A DNA stretch of 64,000 nucleotides from Pelatocladus maniniholoensis HA4357-MV3 (lineage in GTDB: Bacteria > Cyanobacteriota > Cyanobacteriia > Cyanobacteriales > Nostocaceae), in the NCBI GenBank assembly GCA_019359115.1, contig JAHHHW010000075.1, positions 1-64,000 on the forward strand, given 5' to 3'. The notes below the pieces were generated by a model, which was given only the letters and a program-made list of their open reading frames with translations, did not search any database and had not been told where the DNA came from. How positions within the stretch are numbered: the first letter of the stretch is position 1; each line of letters starts with the position of its first letter. A program made the translations under genes and the position numbers. Below are positions 8,346 to 17,841 of the stretch, piece after piece.

Positions 8346-9797
8346 TTAAGATTGGATTTGATTAAGTAATGTGTAAAAAGGTTGCCAATTATCCTCTTGA
8401 GTAATGGGTTCCCAGATTGATTCTATGACTGGTCTTAAAATCACAATTTGAGGATTATAACAAACTAGAGTTTGAGCTACTTGCTCTATCTCTTCCGGTG
8501 TCAAATTCGTTAAAATTCTGTGATATATCCCTGACCAATGTAAAAATAATTCTGATCTACCTAAAGATTGGCCAATTTCTGAATTGCTGAGAACACTGCT
8601 TGCGTCATCCCTCCATTTGCTAGAAAAGCTAGTAGCTAGGTCTGCAAAAAAGTGATGATAACTAACTGGATAATGCTTTAAAAAATTAATAGTTGCTTTT
8701 AAAAGTTCTTCAGCTTCTGGATTAGACAAATTCTCAAAACCTAGTTTCTTTAGCAGTAAACAACGATATTCAGCTAAATAAAAATCATCAAATTGTGCTA
8801 ACCCATCTTCCATATCAGTTTGAGGAATCACAGCTTTTAAAGCTTCTTGGAGTGCTTCCAGATTCCACTTACAAATTTCTGGTTGATTGATATAACAATA
8901 GCGTTTGTAATAGTCAAAATATGCCGCAGTGAAAAACGGGTCATAATTAGGAATAAAAGCATAGGGGCCATAATCAAAACTTTCCCCTGTAATCGACATA
9001 TTGTCAGTATTGAGAACCGCATGACAAAAACCAACTGCCATCCATTGTGCTACTAATTCTGCTGTCCGTTGGACTAATTCTGCATAAAATAAAGCATACT
9101 TATCTTGTTGTTCATCTAAATGTTGATAGTATTCTTTAATTACGTGATCTAATAACTTTTTGCTTAAATCTGGACGACGGAAATAGTGCAATCGTTCAAA
9201 AGAACCAAAGCGAATGTGTGATTTACTCAAACGCACCATTACGGAAGAACGAGTAGGAGAAGGTTCATCACCCCGCCACAGTGATAAACCTGTTTCAATC
9301 ATGCTGAGACATCGGGAAGTACGTACACCCATTCTATGTAACATTTCCGCAGCCAAAACTTCACGGACACCTCCCTTTAATGTCAACATACCGTCACCAC
9401 CACGAGCATAGGGCGTTCTACCAGAACCTTTTGTACCGAAGTCGTAAAGTTCACCATCAGTACCACGCACTTGTCCGTAGAGAAAACCTCTACCATCACC
9501 TAGTTGAGGGTTATATTCACCAAATTGATAACCGTGGTATCGCAGTGCTAATAAAGGTTTGCGTTCTTCAAATTTGCCAAAAGCGGTGATAAAATTTTCA
9601 TCTGTCACTGTTTGGGGATTGAGTCCCAAATTTGGTAACAATGCATCATTACGCCAGCGCAAAATGTGTTGAGAAAATTCCGCAGCTGCGACTTCATCAT
9701 AATAGTCATTGCCTAAAGATTCTAAGGCGGGTTCGTAATTAAGACCAAAAAAAGGATTTTTAGAATTAGTGTCGTCAGAAGTTTCAGCCAGAGTCAT
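8346..9797 (-). CDS. selO: Protein adenylyltransferase SelO (YdiU/UPF0061 family)
   Basis: The product has 483 residues. SelO is a pseudokinase-fold enzyme that AMPylates proteins on Ser/Thr/Tyr and is linked to redox stress. Visible family segments are [13 protein letters not shown] (about 100-112), [16 protein letters not shown] (about 122-138), [12 protein letters not shown], and the metal-binding pair NTDNMS (about 257) and [14 protein letters not shown] (about 268). As in many bacteria there is no C-terminal selenocysteine motif; the protein ends NQIQS. It starts at ATG 9797. Confidence 0.93.
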   Translation of the reverse strand: MTLAETSDDTNSKNPFFGLNYEPALESLGNDYYDEVAAAEFSQHILRWRNDALLPNLGLNPQTVTDENFITAFGKFEERKPLLALRYHGYQFGEYNPQLGDGRGFLYGQVRGTDGELYDFGTKGSGRTPYARGGDGMLTLKGGVREVLAAEMLHRMGVRTSRCLSMIETGLSLWRGDEPSPTRSSVMVRLSKSHIRFGSFERLHYFRRPDLSKKLLDHVIKEYYQHLDEQQDKYALFYAELVQRTAELVAQWMAVGFCHAVLNTDNMSITGESFDYGPYAFIPNYDPFFTAAYFDYYKRYCYINQPEICKWNLEALQEALKAVIPQTDMEDGLAQFDDFYLAEYRCLLLKKLGFENLSNPEAEELLKATINFLKHYPVSYHHFFADLATSFSSKWRDDASSVLSNSEIGQSLGRSELFLHWSGIYHRILTNLTPEEIEQVAQTLVCYNPQIVILRPVIESIWEPITQEDNWQPFYTLLNQIQS

Positions 9798-9867
9798 TAT
9801 GAGTACAACTTAGTTCACCTTCTCTTAATCATAGTCGGAGATGGGAGGGAGGGGACACGGGCGACAA

Positions 9868-9905
9868 AACAATTAAAAATTAAAAATTAAAAATTAAAAA
9901 TTGGG
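9868..9905. repeat. AT-rich heptamer tandem repeat
   Basis: About four copies of AATTAAA-type heptamers upstream of selO, between two minus-strand genes. Confidence 0.7.
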
Positions 9906-9971
9906 AAGAAAGGGAAACACACACGGTGGACAAAGAAGAATAACAAATGACGAATAACCAACAACTATAAT

Positions 9972-10541
9972 TTATCTTGGTTGCCAATTGGGATTAGTTA
10001 AGCTTGTTAAAATATGATCTTCCCATTGTCCATTAATTAATAGGTAATTGCGGGCGTATCCTTCTACGACAAAGCCTAATCTTTTCAATAAATTACCACT
10101 ACGCCGATTATGAGGTATGTAGTTTGCCATCACGCGATGCATATTTAGTTCTTTAAATATGTATGCGATCGCAGCTTGCAAAGCTTCTGTCATATAACCT
10201 TTACCTTGTTCAGCTTCTGCAAGACCGTAGCCAACGTTGCAGTATTGTGCTACTCCTCGGACAAAGTTACTAAAATTTATAGTCCCAATTATTTTTTTCG
10301 GATTTTCTTTGACAAACATAAATAATCTTAAAGAAAAATCATTGGCAAGCTCATGTAAATTCATTTCTAGCTGCAATTGCCAATATTCTTCTGTGAAAAA
10401 ACTATTACCCCAAATAGGATAAAAGGGAGTAAAGTAAGTTTTATTTTCAGTAAAATACTCGATAATTTCAGGTATATCCTCTTGGGTAGCCATTCGTAAT
10501 AGCAGACGTTCAGTGACAATTCTTGGTGGTTTAAATTTCAT
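9972..10541 (-). CDS. GNAT acetyltransferase, RimJ/RimL type
   Basis: The product has 189 residues. The N-terminal strand TERLLLRMATQEDIPEI and the acetyl-CoA pyrophosphate loop around YGLAEAEQGKGYMTEALQAA (about 122-141; Q/G-x-G-x-G/A form) mark the GNAT fold. The C-terminal NRRSGNLLKRLGFVVEGYARNYLLINGQWEDH is typical of the RimJ/RimL branch, which acetylates N termini of ribosomal proteins or small molecules. The substrate cannot be told from sequence. It is followed by selO on the same strand after about 170 bp. Confidence 0.88.
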   Translation of the reverse strand: MKFKPPRIVTERLLLRMATQEDIPEIIEYFTENKTYFTPFYPIWGNSFFTEEYWQLQLEMNLHELANDFSLRLFMFVKENPKKIIGTINFSNFVRGVAQYCNVGYGLAEAEQGKGYMTEALQAAIAYIFKELNMHRVMANYIPHNRRSGNLLKRLGFVVEGYARNYLLINGQWEDHILTSLTNPNWQPR

Positions 10542-10573
10542 GAGCTTAATTTCTTAATTAATTGTTAATGTGA

Positions 10574-11305
10574 TTAACTGGAATAACATTTTTTAGTATC
10601 TAAGACTTCTTTCATCCCAACCGCATTTGGTGTAAAATTTTTGCTAAATAATGTCAATTTGTTGTAACAAGCATTTGTCAAAATAGCATTCTTTAAATTA
10701 GCTCCTCGTAAATCCGCGCCACGCAAATCTACATTAGTTAAATTTGTGCTTTGAAAATTGGCAGATCTTAAATCTAAACCTTGCAGTTTAGCTCCTGCAA
10801 TCGACGCTCCAAAAAGTAATGGTAATTGTTTTTTGGATGAGTTTTTTAGTAAATTGATATCAGATAAAAACATCACCACATAACGCCGACTTTCTGGATC
10901 TAATTCCTGTAATGTAGCCTGAGTCATAGCTCGAATCATTGCTGATTTTTCTGGCTTGGCTTGGGATTTCTCTGTTAAAACTATGTTCCCTATTGTTTTG
11001 ATGTAATCAGATAAAATAACGTGACGTTGATAATCAAATGTCGATTCAGTATTGATATAAAATTCTTTAAACTGGAATGTTTGTTGATTTAAAGTATTGC
11101 TGAGATTGCCAATAATCAACAACAGTCCTAATACTAATAGAATTAGCGTAGTTACGATCGCCCCGAATGCCTCTTTGGGTATATTGATAGTACTAACGCT
11201 AAATTTTAATGTTTCGACGGTTCTATCAATATAAGTACTTAAGGTAGAAGATGTGGCGGCAGAAACTTCATTTACTTTAACAATTTTATTAGCTTCTTTA
11301 CTCAT
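10574..11305 (-). CDS. Membrane-anchored pentapeptide-repeat protein
   Basis: The product has 243 residues. A single strong membrane helix (IVTTLILLVLGLLLIIG, about 50-67) follows a cytoplasmic N terminus. A helical region carries an STSS/ESRRYVVMFL segment at about 105-150. About eight pentapeptide repeats of A(N/D)LxG type lie at about 170-210 (LQGLDLRSANFQSTNLTNVD onward). Pentapeptide repeats form a right-handed quadrilateral beta-helix. Similar proteins are common in cyanobacteria and their function is unknown. It lies 32 bp from the GNAT gene on the same strand. Confidence 0.8.
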   Translation of the reverse strand: MSKEANKIVKVNEVSAATSSTLSTYIDRTVETLKFSVSTINIPKEAFGAIVTTLILLVLGLLLIIGNLSNTLNQQTFQFKEFYINTESTFDYQRHVILSDYIKTIGNIVLTEKSQAKPEKSAMIRAMTQATLQELDPESRRYVVMFLSDINLLKNSSKKQLPLLFGASIAGAKLQGLDLRSANFQSTNLTNVDLRGADLRGANLKNAILTNACYNKLTLFSKNFTPNAVGMKEVLDTKKCYSS

Positions 11306-11820
11306 GGACTTAGGTAGTGAAAACGAGAAAGTGTGATGCAGTTTACAAAACTGTAGTTAGAAATTGCTCTTCTTGCTAATTTAGCAGTGAATATGAAAAA
11401 AGCAACTTCAGATTTTAGAATTTTGAGAATTTTAAATTGCCCACATAGCAATCCTATTTGATTCGGTGAATCACTCGTAAGAGAGGAAACAAGGAACACA
11501 GAACAGGGAAAAAGAGAGAATAAATAAACGTGTACTGAGTTTTTTTTAGCGCAAAGTGCAGGCTACGCCAACAAAAAGCAATAGGATTACTATATTTTGA
11601 AATAGTAATTTACTAAAAAAAATATGGAATTTTACTAATTTTATTATTTCTTTATAAATAAAATTCTAATGCCATTGTGAATGAGATTGCTTATGACTCA
11701 AGAGGCAGACTAAATTTATTGTTAAAATTCTCATGTGACTTAACCAAATTCTTGATAACCTGATTTCTGAGCCAAAATCACAGGTGCGATAGAAAATTAA
11801 TCAACAAGGTAGGCAAAGCC
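11306..11820. other. Intergenic region upstream of bioB containing repeat family G
   Basis: 515 bases between divergent genes. It contains the family G repeat at 11445-11593. The rest is AT-rich and must hold the promoters of the pentapeptide gene and bioB. A short minus-strand frame here has no coding character. Confidence 0.6.
11445..11593. mobile_element. MITE-like repeat family G, copy 2 (reverse orientation)
   Basis: 149 bp with inverted ends ATAGCAATCCTATTTG (11445-11460) and ATAGTAATCCTATT (11593-11580 reverse complement). The body shares GTTGGCGTAGCCTGC and TTACGAGTGATTCA-like segments with the copies at 1721 and 43906. Confidence 0.65.
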
Positions 11821-12825
11821 GTGGGAATACGCTACGATTGGCAAAAAGCAGAAATCAGGGCAATTTACGATACACCATTTTTAGATCTGATATACCAAGC
11901 AGCGACTGTGCATCGTCAATATCACAATCCCAAACAAATCCAAGTTTGTAAGCTAATTTCTATTAAAACAGGAGCTTGTCCTGAAGACTGTAGCTATTGC
12001 GCCCAATCTTCTCGCTACAAAACAGAAGTTAAACCACAAGCACTCTTAGACAAACAAACAGTAGTTAACATTGCCCAAGAAGCAAAAAATAGTGGTGTTA
12101 GTCGCGTTTGTATGGGTGCAGCTTGGCGAGAAGTGCGGGATAATTCGCAATTTGATCAAGTTTTAGATATGGTCAAAGAAGTTACAGCATTAGGATTAGA
12201 AGTATGCTGCACTCTGGGAATGCTGACACAAAAGCAAGCCAAGCAATTAGAAGCAGCAGGACTTTACGCCTATAACCATAACCTAGATACATCGCCGGAG
12301 TATTATAGCACTATTATTACTACCAGAACTTATAGCGATCGCCTAGACACAATCAACAATGTCCGTCAGACCAACGTCACCGTCTGCTCTGGTGGTATTC
12401 TTGGTTTGGGTGAAAATGTCGAAGACCGCGTTTCAATGCTGCACACTCTGGCTAATTTGCATCCTCATCCGGAGTCTGTACCAATTAATATTCTTTCTAA
12501 AGTTCAAGGTACACCCTTAGAAAATCAACCAGAAGTTCCCATCTGGGATGTCGTGCGGATGATCGCCACTGCACGTCTGATTATGCCAGCTTCTGATGTG
12601 CGCTTGAGCGCAGGTAGAGCAAAACTTTCTCAGGTTGAACAGGCTTTATGCTTCTTAGTAGGGGCCAATTCTATCTTTTCCAGTGATAACGGTCATATGT
12701 TGACCGTCACCACCCCTTGTCCTGGCTATGATGCAGACCAAGAAATGCTAAATTTGCTTGGTTTGCAAATGCGTCCATCGTTTGTTGATAAAAACAAGGG
12801 AACAACAGAAGTTGTGGTTGGATAG
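11821..12825 (+). CDS. bioB: Biotin synthase
   Basis: The product has 334 residues and is a radical-SAM enzyme that inserts sulfur into dethiobiotin in the last step of biotin synthesis. The CPEDCSYC motif at about residues 51-58 binds the [4Fe-4S] SAM cluster. Further family cysteines are in [20 protein letters not shown] and [12 protein letters not shown], and the Arg of SAGRAKLS serves the [2Fe-2S] site. It starts with GTG at 11821 after AAGGTAGG. No other biotin gene is adjacent, consistent with scattered bio genes in cyanobacteria. Confidence 0.95.
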   Translation: MGIRYDWQKAEIRAIYDTPFLDLIYQAATVHRQYHNPKQIQVCKLISIKTGACPEDCSYCAQSSRYKTEVKPQALLDKQTVVNIAQEAKNSGVSRVCMGAAWREVRDNSQFDQVLDMVKEVTALGLEVCCTLGMLTQKQAKQLEAAGLYAYNHNLDTSPEYYSTIITTRTYSDRLDTINNVRQTNVTVCSGGILGLGENVEDRVSMLHTLANLHPHPESVPINILSKVQGTPLENQPEVPIWDVVRMIATARLIMPASDVRLSAGRAKLSQVEQALCFLVGANSIFSSDNGHMLTVTTPCPGYDADQEMLNLLGLQMRPSFVDKNKGTTEVVVG

Positions 12826-12970
12826 TACAGAATACAATACTGCTCGGATAAGACAAATCGATTGACATTTAAACCCTGTAGAGACTAGCACCTGCAACGT
12901 CTCTACATGTCTAAAATTATGACGAAAAATTCTTAAGCGAGCAGTACCGGTCGTCTTCTACTCTGCTTTA

Positions 12971-13066
12971 TTAAATAATCTTGGCGGCGCGCAGACCAAA
13001 CAGTAAACCGACTGCAATGCCAAAAAAGATTGCCAAGAAGATGATATAAGATACTACGGCTAACAT
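12971..13066 (-). CDS. petL: Cytochrome b6f complex subunit PetL (31 residues)
   Basis: The tiny ORF translates as [15 protein letters not shown] followed by [16 protein letters not shown]. It has one membrane helix with the GIA-GLLFGLR ending and positively charged tail seen in cyanobacterial PetL. A GTGGAGAAA ribosome binding site lies 8-10 bases before the ATG at 13066. PetL is a peripheral single-helix subunit that stabilises the b6f dimer in the thylakoid. It is convergent with bioB and is easily missed because of its length. Confidence 0.85.
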   Translation of the reverse strand: MLAVVSYIIFLAIFFGIAVGLLFGLRAAKII

Positions 13067-13744
13067 TTGCGTTTCTCCACAATTGTTTACTCTTAAATCT
13101 ATTGAATCATTTGTTAGCTTCCTTGAGTCTCAGATTGTGACATTACTCCAGCTCATGCGTTCTTGAGCATAGCGATCGCCAGCCGTGCTAAGTAGTCAGG
13201 CAAAAATATTTATGCTCTGGTGAGTCAATTTGATTTAGCTCTAACGCTTGCGATTGCGTCGTTACGCTCCGCTTCATTCGCAATGACGAATATATATTTA
13301 ATTTTTGCTTAACTACTTAAAACTTAGAGTGCGCTTTAAGTCAATAGCATAATTTAAGAATCAGGTTGGCATGGTGTAGCCGTATGATGTTCGTGCTACT
13401 TAACAAAGACATTTACCGAAATGTCGAACTCATGTAGTGTAGATATAAATAACTTTAACCGTGTGATTGCGTAGGTGCATTTTTTAACATCAATGCCATA
13501 AGCGAGAACCAGAGCTTCATAGGTATATGTTGCAAGAAAAAACTTGGGTCTTGGAGACCAGAACTCCTCCTACCCTTGGAGGGAATGTCAGACCAATAGA
13601 ACTACGGAGTTTTGGAGGCTTTCCCGATGAATTGGGAAGCCCCCTCCGTCTATACGGCGTGGTAGCTCACGAAGTTTACAATCACGTTAAATATATTTTG
13701 TCTAAATACTCAATTTAAGTTATCTATCACTACCACTGGAGGTT
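13067..13744. other. Intergenic region petL-sodC
   Basis: 678 bases. It holds the petL promoter side, an inverted repeat built from GCGATTGCGT / TTCATTCGCAATGACG (about 13250-13287), and a structured segment resembling an IS200/IS605 right end (13535-13690, listed separately). No protein gene is supported; a 63-codon frame at 13527 runs through the hairpins. Confidence 0.55.
13535..13690 (+). mobile_element. Possible IS200/IS605 right-end / omegaRNA-like remnant without transposase
   Basis: The segment contains CCTCC-TACC-CTTGGAGG, then GGAGGCTTTCCC pairing imperfectly with GGGAAGCCCCCTCC, then CCGTCTATACGGCGTGG and a GTGGTAGCTCAC hairpin. This succession resembles the structured region after cyanobacterial tnpB genes, where a guide RNA scaffold overlaps the right end. 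No tnpA or tnpB is present here. The assignment is from memory of such ends and needs alignment. Confidence 0.35.
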
Positions 13745-14329
13745 ATGTTGAGACAGTTTTCACGATTAAAATATTTGTTGATCTTTGGACTATCCATCTA
13801 CTTGATGCTATTCACTAGAATGAAATTGGCACAAGCGTTTTATCCACCTAATATCCTGCAAGCACAAGTGCAAATTGCGGGTACAGACATTAACGGTACA
13901 CTCTTTTTGACACAGCGAGAAAATGAGGCGGTACGGATTCGGGGTAAGATTCAAGGCAACCCGACCAAACTGACTCCTGGTCTACATGGACTCCACATTC
14001 ATGCTGTGGGCGTGTGTGAACCTGATGCTAATCCTCCTTATAGTACCACTGGTGGACATTTTGACCCTGGCCCTTTTAGTTCAGAAACTCCTGTAGAGGC
14101 TAATCATCCCTATCATCTAGGTGATTTGCCGAATTTGGAAGTAGATCAACAGGGACGGGCAAAATACGATGCGATCACCAGTCGAATTACCCTCAGTGAA
14201 GGCCCTGTCAATGTGTTTGACGGTAATGGTAGCGCCATCATCATTCACCTGTTACCAGATCAGCAAAAAGCTAATGGCACGGGGGCGGATGCAGGTGGAG
14301 GACGAATAGCCTGTGGAGTTATATCATGA
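13745..14329 (+). CDS. sodC: Cu-Zn superoxide dismutase, exported
   Basis: The product has 194 residues. A hydrophobic N-terminal segment (YLLIFGLSIYLMLF) followed by LAQA gives a signal peptide or anchor. Metal ligands are visible: HIH in LHGLHIHAVG (about 84-86), His in GGHFDPG, His in NHPYHLGDLPN, and the Asp-rich zinc loop. The disulfide Cys (GVCEPD and IACGVIS) and the gate Arg (GGGRIACG) are kept. SodC dismutates superoxide in the periplasm or envelope. GGAGGTT precedes the ATG. A cytosolic Fe-SOD gene lies 3.5 kb downstream. Confidence 0.93.
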   Translation: MLRQFSRLKYLLIFGLSIYLMLFTRMKLAQAFYPPNILQAQVQIAGTDINGTLFLTQRENEAVRIRGKIQGNPTKLTPGLHGLHIHAVGVCEPDANPPYSTTGGHFDPGPFSSETPVEANHPYHLGDLPNLEVDQQGRAKYDAITSRITLSEGPVNVFDGNGSAIIIHLLPDQQKANGTGADAGGGRIACGVIS

Positions 14330-14401
14330 TCGCCATCAAACAGTGAGGCTAGGACTGCATTGCGGTAAAATAGCCGACACGGACTTGCAAAGAGGTTAGT
14401 G

Positions 14402-15493
14402 ATGGCTTCCGTAATTAAAGTAAATCTACCGTCGCAGTCTTATGATATTGCGATCGCACCAGGTAGCCTAGATCAATTAGGCGAATATATGGCTAATTTA
14501 CAGTTAGGTAAGAAAGTTTTGCTAGTTTCTAACCCGACTGTTTTTCCATTTTATGGGGAAAGAGCGATCGCATCACTTAAAGCTGCCAATTTTGAAGTTG
14601 CAAGCCATATTTTACCTGATGGCGAAAATTATAAAACCTTGGCATCGGTAGAAGATTTATACAATGTAGCACTGGAAAATCGCTTAGAACGTTCTGCCAC
14701 AATGGTAGCTTTAGGAGGCGGCGTCATTGGTGATATGACGGGTTTTGCGGCAGCGACTTGGTTACGAGGAATTAATTTTATACAAGTGCCTACAACCCTT
14801 TTAGCGATGGTAGATGCAGCCATCGGTGGCAAAACAGGCGTCAACCATCCCCAAGGTAAAAACTTGATTGGCGCATTCCATCAACCGCGATTAGTATTAC
14901 TTGACCCCAATGTGTTGAAAACGCTACCCGCACGGGAATTCGGTGCAGGTATGGCAGAGGTAATCAAGTATGGTGTTATTTGGGATGCTCAGTTATTTGC
15001 TGAATTGGAAGCAAGTCTGCGCTTGGATGAGATGAGATATATTCAACCAGAATTAATAGAGACCATATTAACTCGCTCCTGTCAAGCTAAAGCTGATGTC
15101 GTTAGCAAAGATGAGAAAGAAGCTGGACTACGGGCGATACTCAACTACGGACACACCATCGGTCATGCAGTGGAAAGCTTGACAGGTTACACACAAATAC
15201 TGCATGGAGAAGGAGTTGCGATCGGTATGGTAGCAGCAGGACAGATCGCTGTAGAACTGGGAATGTGGAGTCAGGCTGAAGCAAAACGCCAAGATGTTTT
15301 AATAGAAAAAGCAGGTTTACCAACTAAATTACCATCTGGGTTGGATATTGTAGCGATTATTGAAGCATTGCAGATTGATAAAAAAGTGAAAGAGGGTAAA
15401 GTTCGGTTTGTATTACCAACCCAAATTGGTGCGGTGACGGTGACAGATCAAGTACCAGCAGGTATTATCCGACAGGTGTTGCAGAATATGTAA
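14402..15493 (+). CDS. aroB: 3-dehydroquinate synthase
   Basis: The product has 363 residues and performs the second step of the shikimate pathway (DAHP to 3-dehydroquinate), using NAD and a divalent metal. Motifs include the NAD-binding [15 protein letters not shown] (about 105-119), [21 protein letters not shown] (about 128-148), [13 protein letters not shown], and the metal-ligand His residues in [12 protein letters not shown] and [14 protein letters not shown] three bases upstream (14399) is an equally possible start; AGAGGTTAG is the ribosome binding site. Confidence 0.96.
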   Translation: MASVIKVNLPSQSYDIAIAPGSLDQLGEYMANLQLGKKVLLVSNPTVFPFYGERAIASLKAANFEVASHILPDGENYKTLASVEDLYNVALENRLERSATMVALGGGVIGDMTGFAAATWLRGINFIQVPTTLLAMVDAAIGGKTGVNHPQGKNLIGAFHQPRLVLLDPNVLKTLPAREFGAGMAEVIKYGVIWDAQLFAELEASLRLDEMRYIQPELIETILTRSCQAKADVVSKDEKEAGLRAILNYGHTIGHAVESLTGYTQILHGEGVAIGMVAAGQIAVELGMWSQAEAKRQDVLIEKAGLPTKLPSGLDIVAIIEALQIDKKVKEGKVRFVLPTQIGAVTVTDQVPAGIIRQVLQNM

Positions 15494-15570
15494 ATAAATC
15501 ACCACTCTTTGCCCATGAATAACTCAACAATCCCAAAATTAAAAGCGGGGATCGCTATCTATAAATTTTT

Positions 15571-15658
15571 CCGGATGCATTCGTTAGTCAGACGGATAAA
15601 GAAATGGTAGATGCACCCGAGTTTGTAGCCTTCAGCCTCTGGCTGGGGGCTTTATTAT
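15571..15658 (+). ncRNA. Putative small RNA, twin unit A
   Basis: A 47-base block starting CCGGATGC and ending TGGTAGATGCACC is followed by an imperfect GC-rich terminator hairpin (about 15627-15651) and TTTATTAT. The same block recurs 158 bases downstream with 37 of 47 positions kept and its own terminator. Two different terminators after a conserved block suggest two independently ended small RNAs. No long ORF covers them. Promoters were not identified. Confidence 0.5.
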
Positions 15659-15728
15659 AACACGTTTAAATATATTAAAACTTCTGTCTTTGTAGGGATT
15701 GAAAATATTTGCTATTCGTTCATTTTTA

Positions 15729-15812
15729 CCGGATGCTGTTGTTAGCACTATGGATATAGAAGTGGTAGATGCACCTTAATTACTGCCCTCAGTCCTGCAC
15801 TGAGGGTTTTTT
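15729..15812 (+). ncRNA. Putative small RNA, twin unit B
   Basis: This is the second copy of the conserved block (CCGGATGC ... TGGTAGATGCACC). It is followed at 15786-15812 by a textbook terminator: CCCTCAGT-CCTGC-ACTGAGGG with a run of six Ts. The terminator could alternatively serve aroB, but it is 290 bases past its stop and unit A already has one. Confidence 0.55.
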
Positions 15813-15861
15813 GTAAAAGTTTCTAGTTCTAATTTTAAATAAAAAATCAATTGCTAATTTA

Positions 15862-16494
15862 TTAGCGTAGGAGTTCTGGCAGTAAAGTTGGAGCTATAAA
15901 AAACAAATAACCAATCAGGGCAAATAATAAAGTAGTTAAAATAGTAAATATGTAGCCAATACACATCAGTAAACCATCAGATTCTATTGTTGCCACGGCT
16001 AATAATAAAATACCTATAGTTGGGATAGGGTTAGTAAGAGGAATTGGTGATATTAATAACATTGCTAACCAAGAAATACAAAACCCATTAAACCGCCAAG
16101 CGTAAGGATTATCAGCAATTTTAGACAATCGAGGGCGAGCAATTTTTTCTATAATTCTGGTAATGCGTCGCAAATTTTGCAATAGGATATTGGCAAAAGA
16201 ACGAGGAAATTTATATGTAGCTATTTTTCGAGGTAGCCAAGGCGATCGCCTACCTAAAACCATTTGTATTGACAATATCAAGCAAGCGCCACCAAATGGA
16301 CCCGTTAATCCTGGTGGCATTGGAAACAAAAAGGGTAAAACTAACAATGCAATCACCAAATTAAAACCTCGTTCCGAAGTTTCTGCCAGGATATCTCCAA
16401 GTGATAACGGCTTTTCAGATAACCGTTGTAACAGTAACTTGATATCTTGAGAAAATTTTAGATGCATCTGTTCTGAGGCGGTGTGAGTCTTCAC
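15862..16494 (-). CDS. ExoD family membrane protein
   Basis: The product has 210 residues. After a 45-residue cytoplasmic part come hydrophobic segments (FNLVIALLVLPFLFPMPPG, GGACLILSIQMVLG, FCISWLAMLLISPIPLTNPIPTIGILLLAVATIESDG, ILTTLLFALIGYLFFIAP). The pattern 'PxPPGLTGPFG' and 'PIPLTNPIPTIGILLLA' is the signature of the exopolysaccharide-synthesis ExoD family. In rhizobia ExoD mutants have exopolysaccharide and alkali-sensitivity defects; the biochemical role is unknown. The neighbouring genes give no pathway hint. Confidence 0.88.
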   Translation of the reverse strand: MKTHTASEQMHLKFSQDIKLLLQRLSEKPLSLGDILAETSERGFNLVIALLVLPFLFPMPPGLTGPFGGACLILSIQMVLGRRSPWLPRKIATYKFPRSFANILLQNLRRITRIIEKIARPRLSKIADNPYAWRFNGFCISWLAMLLISPIPLTNPIPTIGILLLAVATIESDGLLMCIGYIFTILTTLLFALIGYLFFIAPTLLPELLR

Positions 16495-16674
16495 AATACC
16501 GAGTCTTACTAAGTAAAATAAATTTAATAACAGATCAATACAAATATTTTTACATTAATTCCGAAAATGGCAGATTGGCATCTGTCAATAGTTAGTTTTT
16601 GGTTATTAAGTTTTACTCCACCCTAATCCTCGCCGATGTATTGAGGAGGGGTCCGAGGTGGGATAGATACTGTG

Positions 16675-17169
16675 CTAAATAATCTCAAACTCTATATGCT
16701 GACTCTGCAAAAAATCATGAGTGAAATGATCCACTACATTCGTATCACTCAATTCTAAGTTATAAAAATCTACGCTATCATGCTCAAAATATGGCCCTGC
16801 GTGCCAAGTTCCTACATCTAATTTGATAAAACAATTTCCGGGAATACGGAAAGCAGACATATTTTCTAAATCTGGTTCTTTGACTTCATTATTAGGAGGA
16901 CAAACTGCAATTAACCAGTCCTTACCTTCTAATGAACCTAGACATTGAGTGCATTGGACGTGGCGAGTGATTTTGTAAAATTTCCGTCCGCGACGTTCCA
17001 AATGCATAATATAAAAACGGGGTGTACCTTTATCTAGTCGTAATTGAGCATCTTCTGTATCAAAGGTTTTACCATCTTTACTAGGAAAAATCACCTGTCC
17101 ATAACGGGCAAAGTTTTCTGGTGTCAGCAATTGAGCTTCTACTTGTTTTACTGTCTTTGCTGTATGCAT
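16675..17169 (-). CDS. Ureidoglycolate lyase (AllA) family protein
   Basis: The product has 164 residues and the cupin-like AllA fold: LTPENFARYGQVI at the N terminus, MHLERRGRKFYKITRHVQCTQCLGSLEG (about 55-82), WLIAVCPPN, IKLDVGTWHAGPYFEHD (about 112-130) and FYNLELSDTNVVDH at the end. AllA splits ureidoglycolate to glyoxylate and urea in allantoin breakdown. No other allantoin or purine-catabolism gene is near, so the real substrate in this organism is open. Confidence 0.85.
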   Translation of the reverse strand: MHTAKTVKQVEAQLLTPENFARYGQVIFPSKDGKTFDTEDAQLRLDKGTPRFYIMHLERRGRKFYKITRHVQCTQCLGSLEGKDWLIAVCPPNNEVKEPDLENMSAFRIPGNCFIKLDVGTWHAGPYFEHDSVDFYNLELSDTNVVDHFTHDFLQSQHIEFEII

Positions 17170-17841
17170 ATTTATGATTATATATATTAATAATTATACT
17201 ATGATTTGAATTTTCCAATTAAAGCTCGAAATGTTTTCATAGTCACATTTCTACCAAGGTTTTTACTTCTATTTAAATACTCAGGAATTATTTCAGTAAT
17301 TGGTAATTTGGGATAAGAGAGCCGCTCAGTCTTGATGGCGATCGCCATCTATAAACTCTGCTCTTTTGTTGATGTTAAAACAAGTTACTTTTCCTGATCT
17401 TGATGCATATATATTACCGAATGTCAAGATTTTATACTTGAAAATTCCATGTAAAATAAATTACATTAGACTGTTAAAACTTTCTTTAGATTATGATTTC
17501 CAAGAGAGTTATAAAAATAACTAATAGATTTAATGACAAAGCTTTGTGTTCATAAGATTTACGTCTGCTGAGTTTGCTTGCTTCTAGTTGCTCTGCGTTT
17601 AAAATCAAACCTACGATAGATGTTTTAGTATTAATACTCAAATAAAAATTTTTTGGTAGCATTTTTGTGGTTCTATACCTTGAGATTGACGCTTCTAATA
17701 CCACATTTGCTTGTAGAATCAAGTTATTAAGTTTTATTGCTAGTGTTCAGCAACTTAAACTACTGAACACTTAGTTATTTATTTTCCGAAGCTTCAGCAG
17801 AAGCTCTAAACTGGAAAACTGTAAAGAGAGGATTTCACAAA
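17170..17841. other. Intergenic region upstream of sodB
   Basis: 672 bases between divergent genes. The only clear structure is a perfect inverted repeat upstream of sodB (17742-17771). A 78-codon minus-strand frame at 17486-17722 has no recognisable features. One HIP1-related site occurs near 17338. Confidence 0.6.
17742..17771. promoter_or_regulatory. 9-bp inverted repeat upstream of sodB
   Basis: AGTGTTCAG and CTGAACACT are separated by 12 bases and lie about 70 bases before the sodB start. They could be an operator or a leader hairpin. They do not match a Fur or NtcA site that I can recognise. Confidence 0.4.

Noticed and set aside
11302-11499. 65-codon minus-strand frame
   Set aside because: Overlaps repeat family G and the promoter region of the pentapeptide gene; no coding evidence.
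13527-13718. 63-codon plus-strand frame
   Set aside because: It reads through strong hairpins resembling an insertion-element end; codon pattern and composition do not look like a protein.
17486-17722. 78-codon minus-strand frame upstream of sodB
   Set aside because: No ribosome binding site, no recognisable domain, lies in an intergenic region of plain AT-rich sequence.
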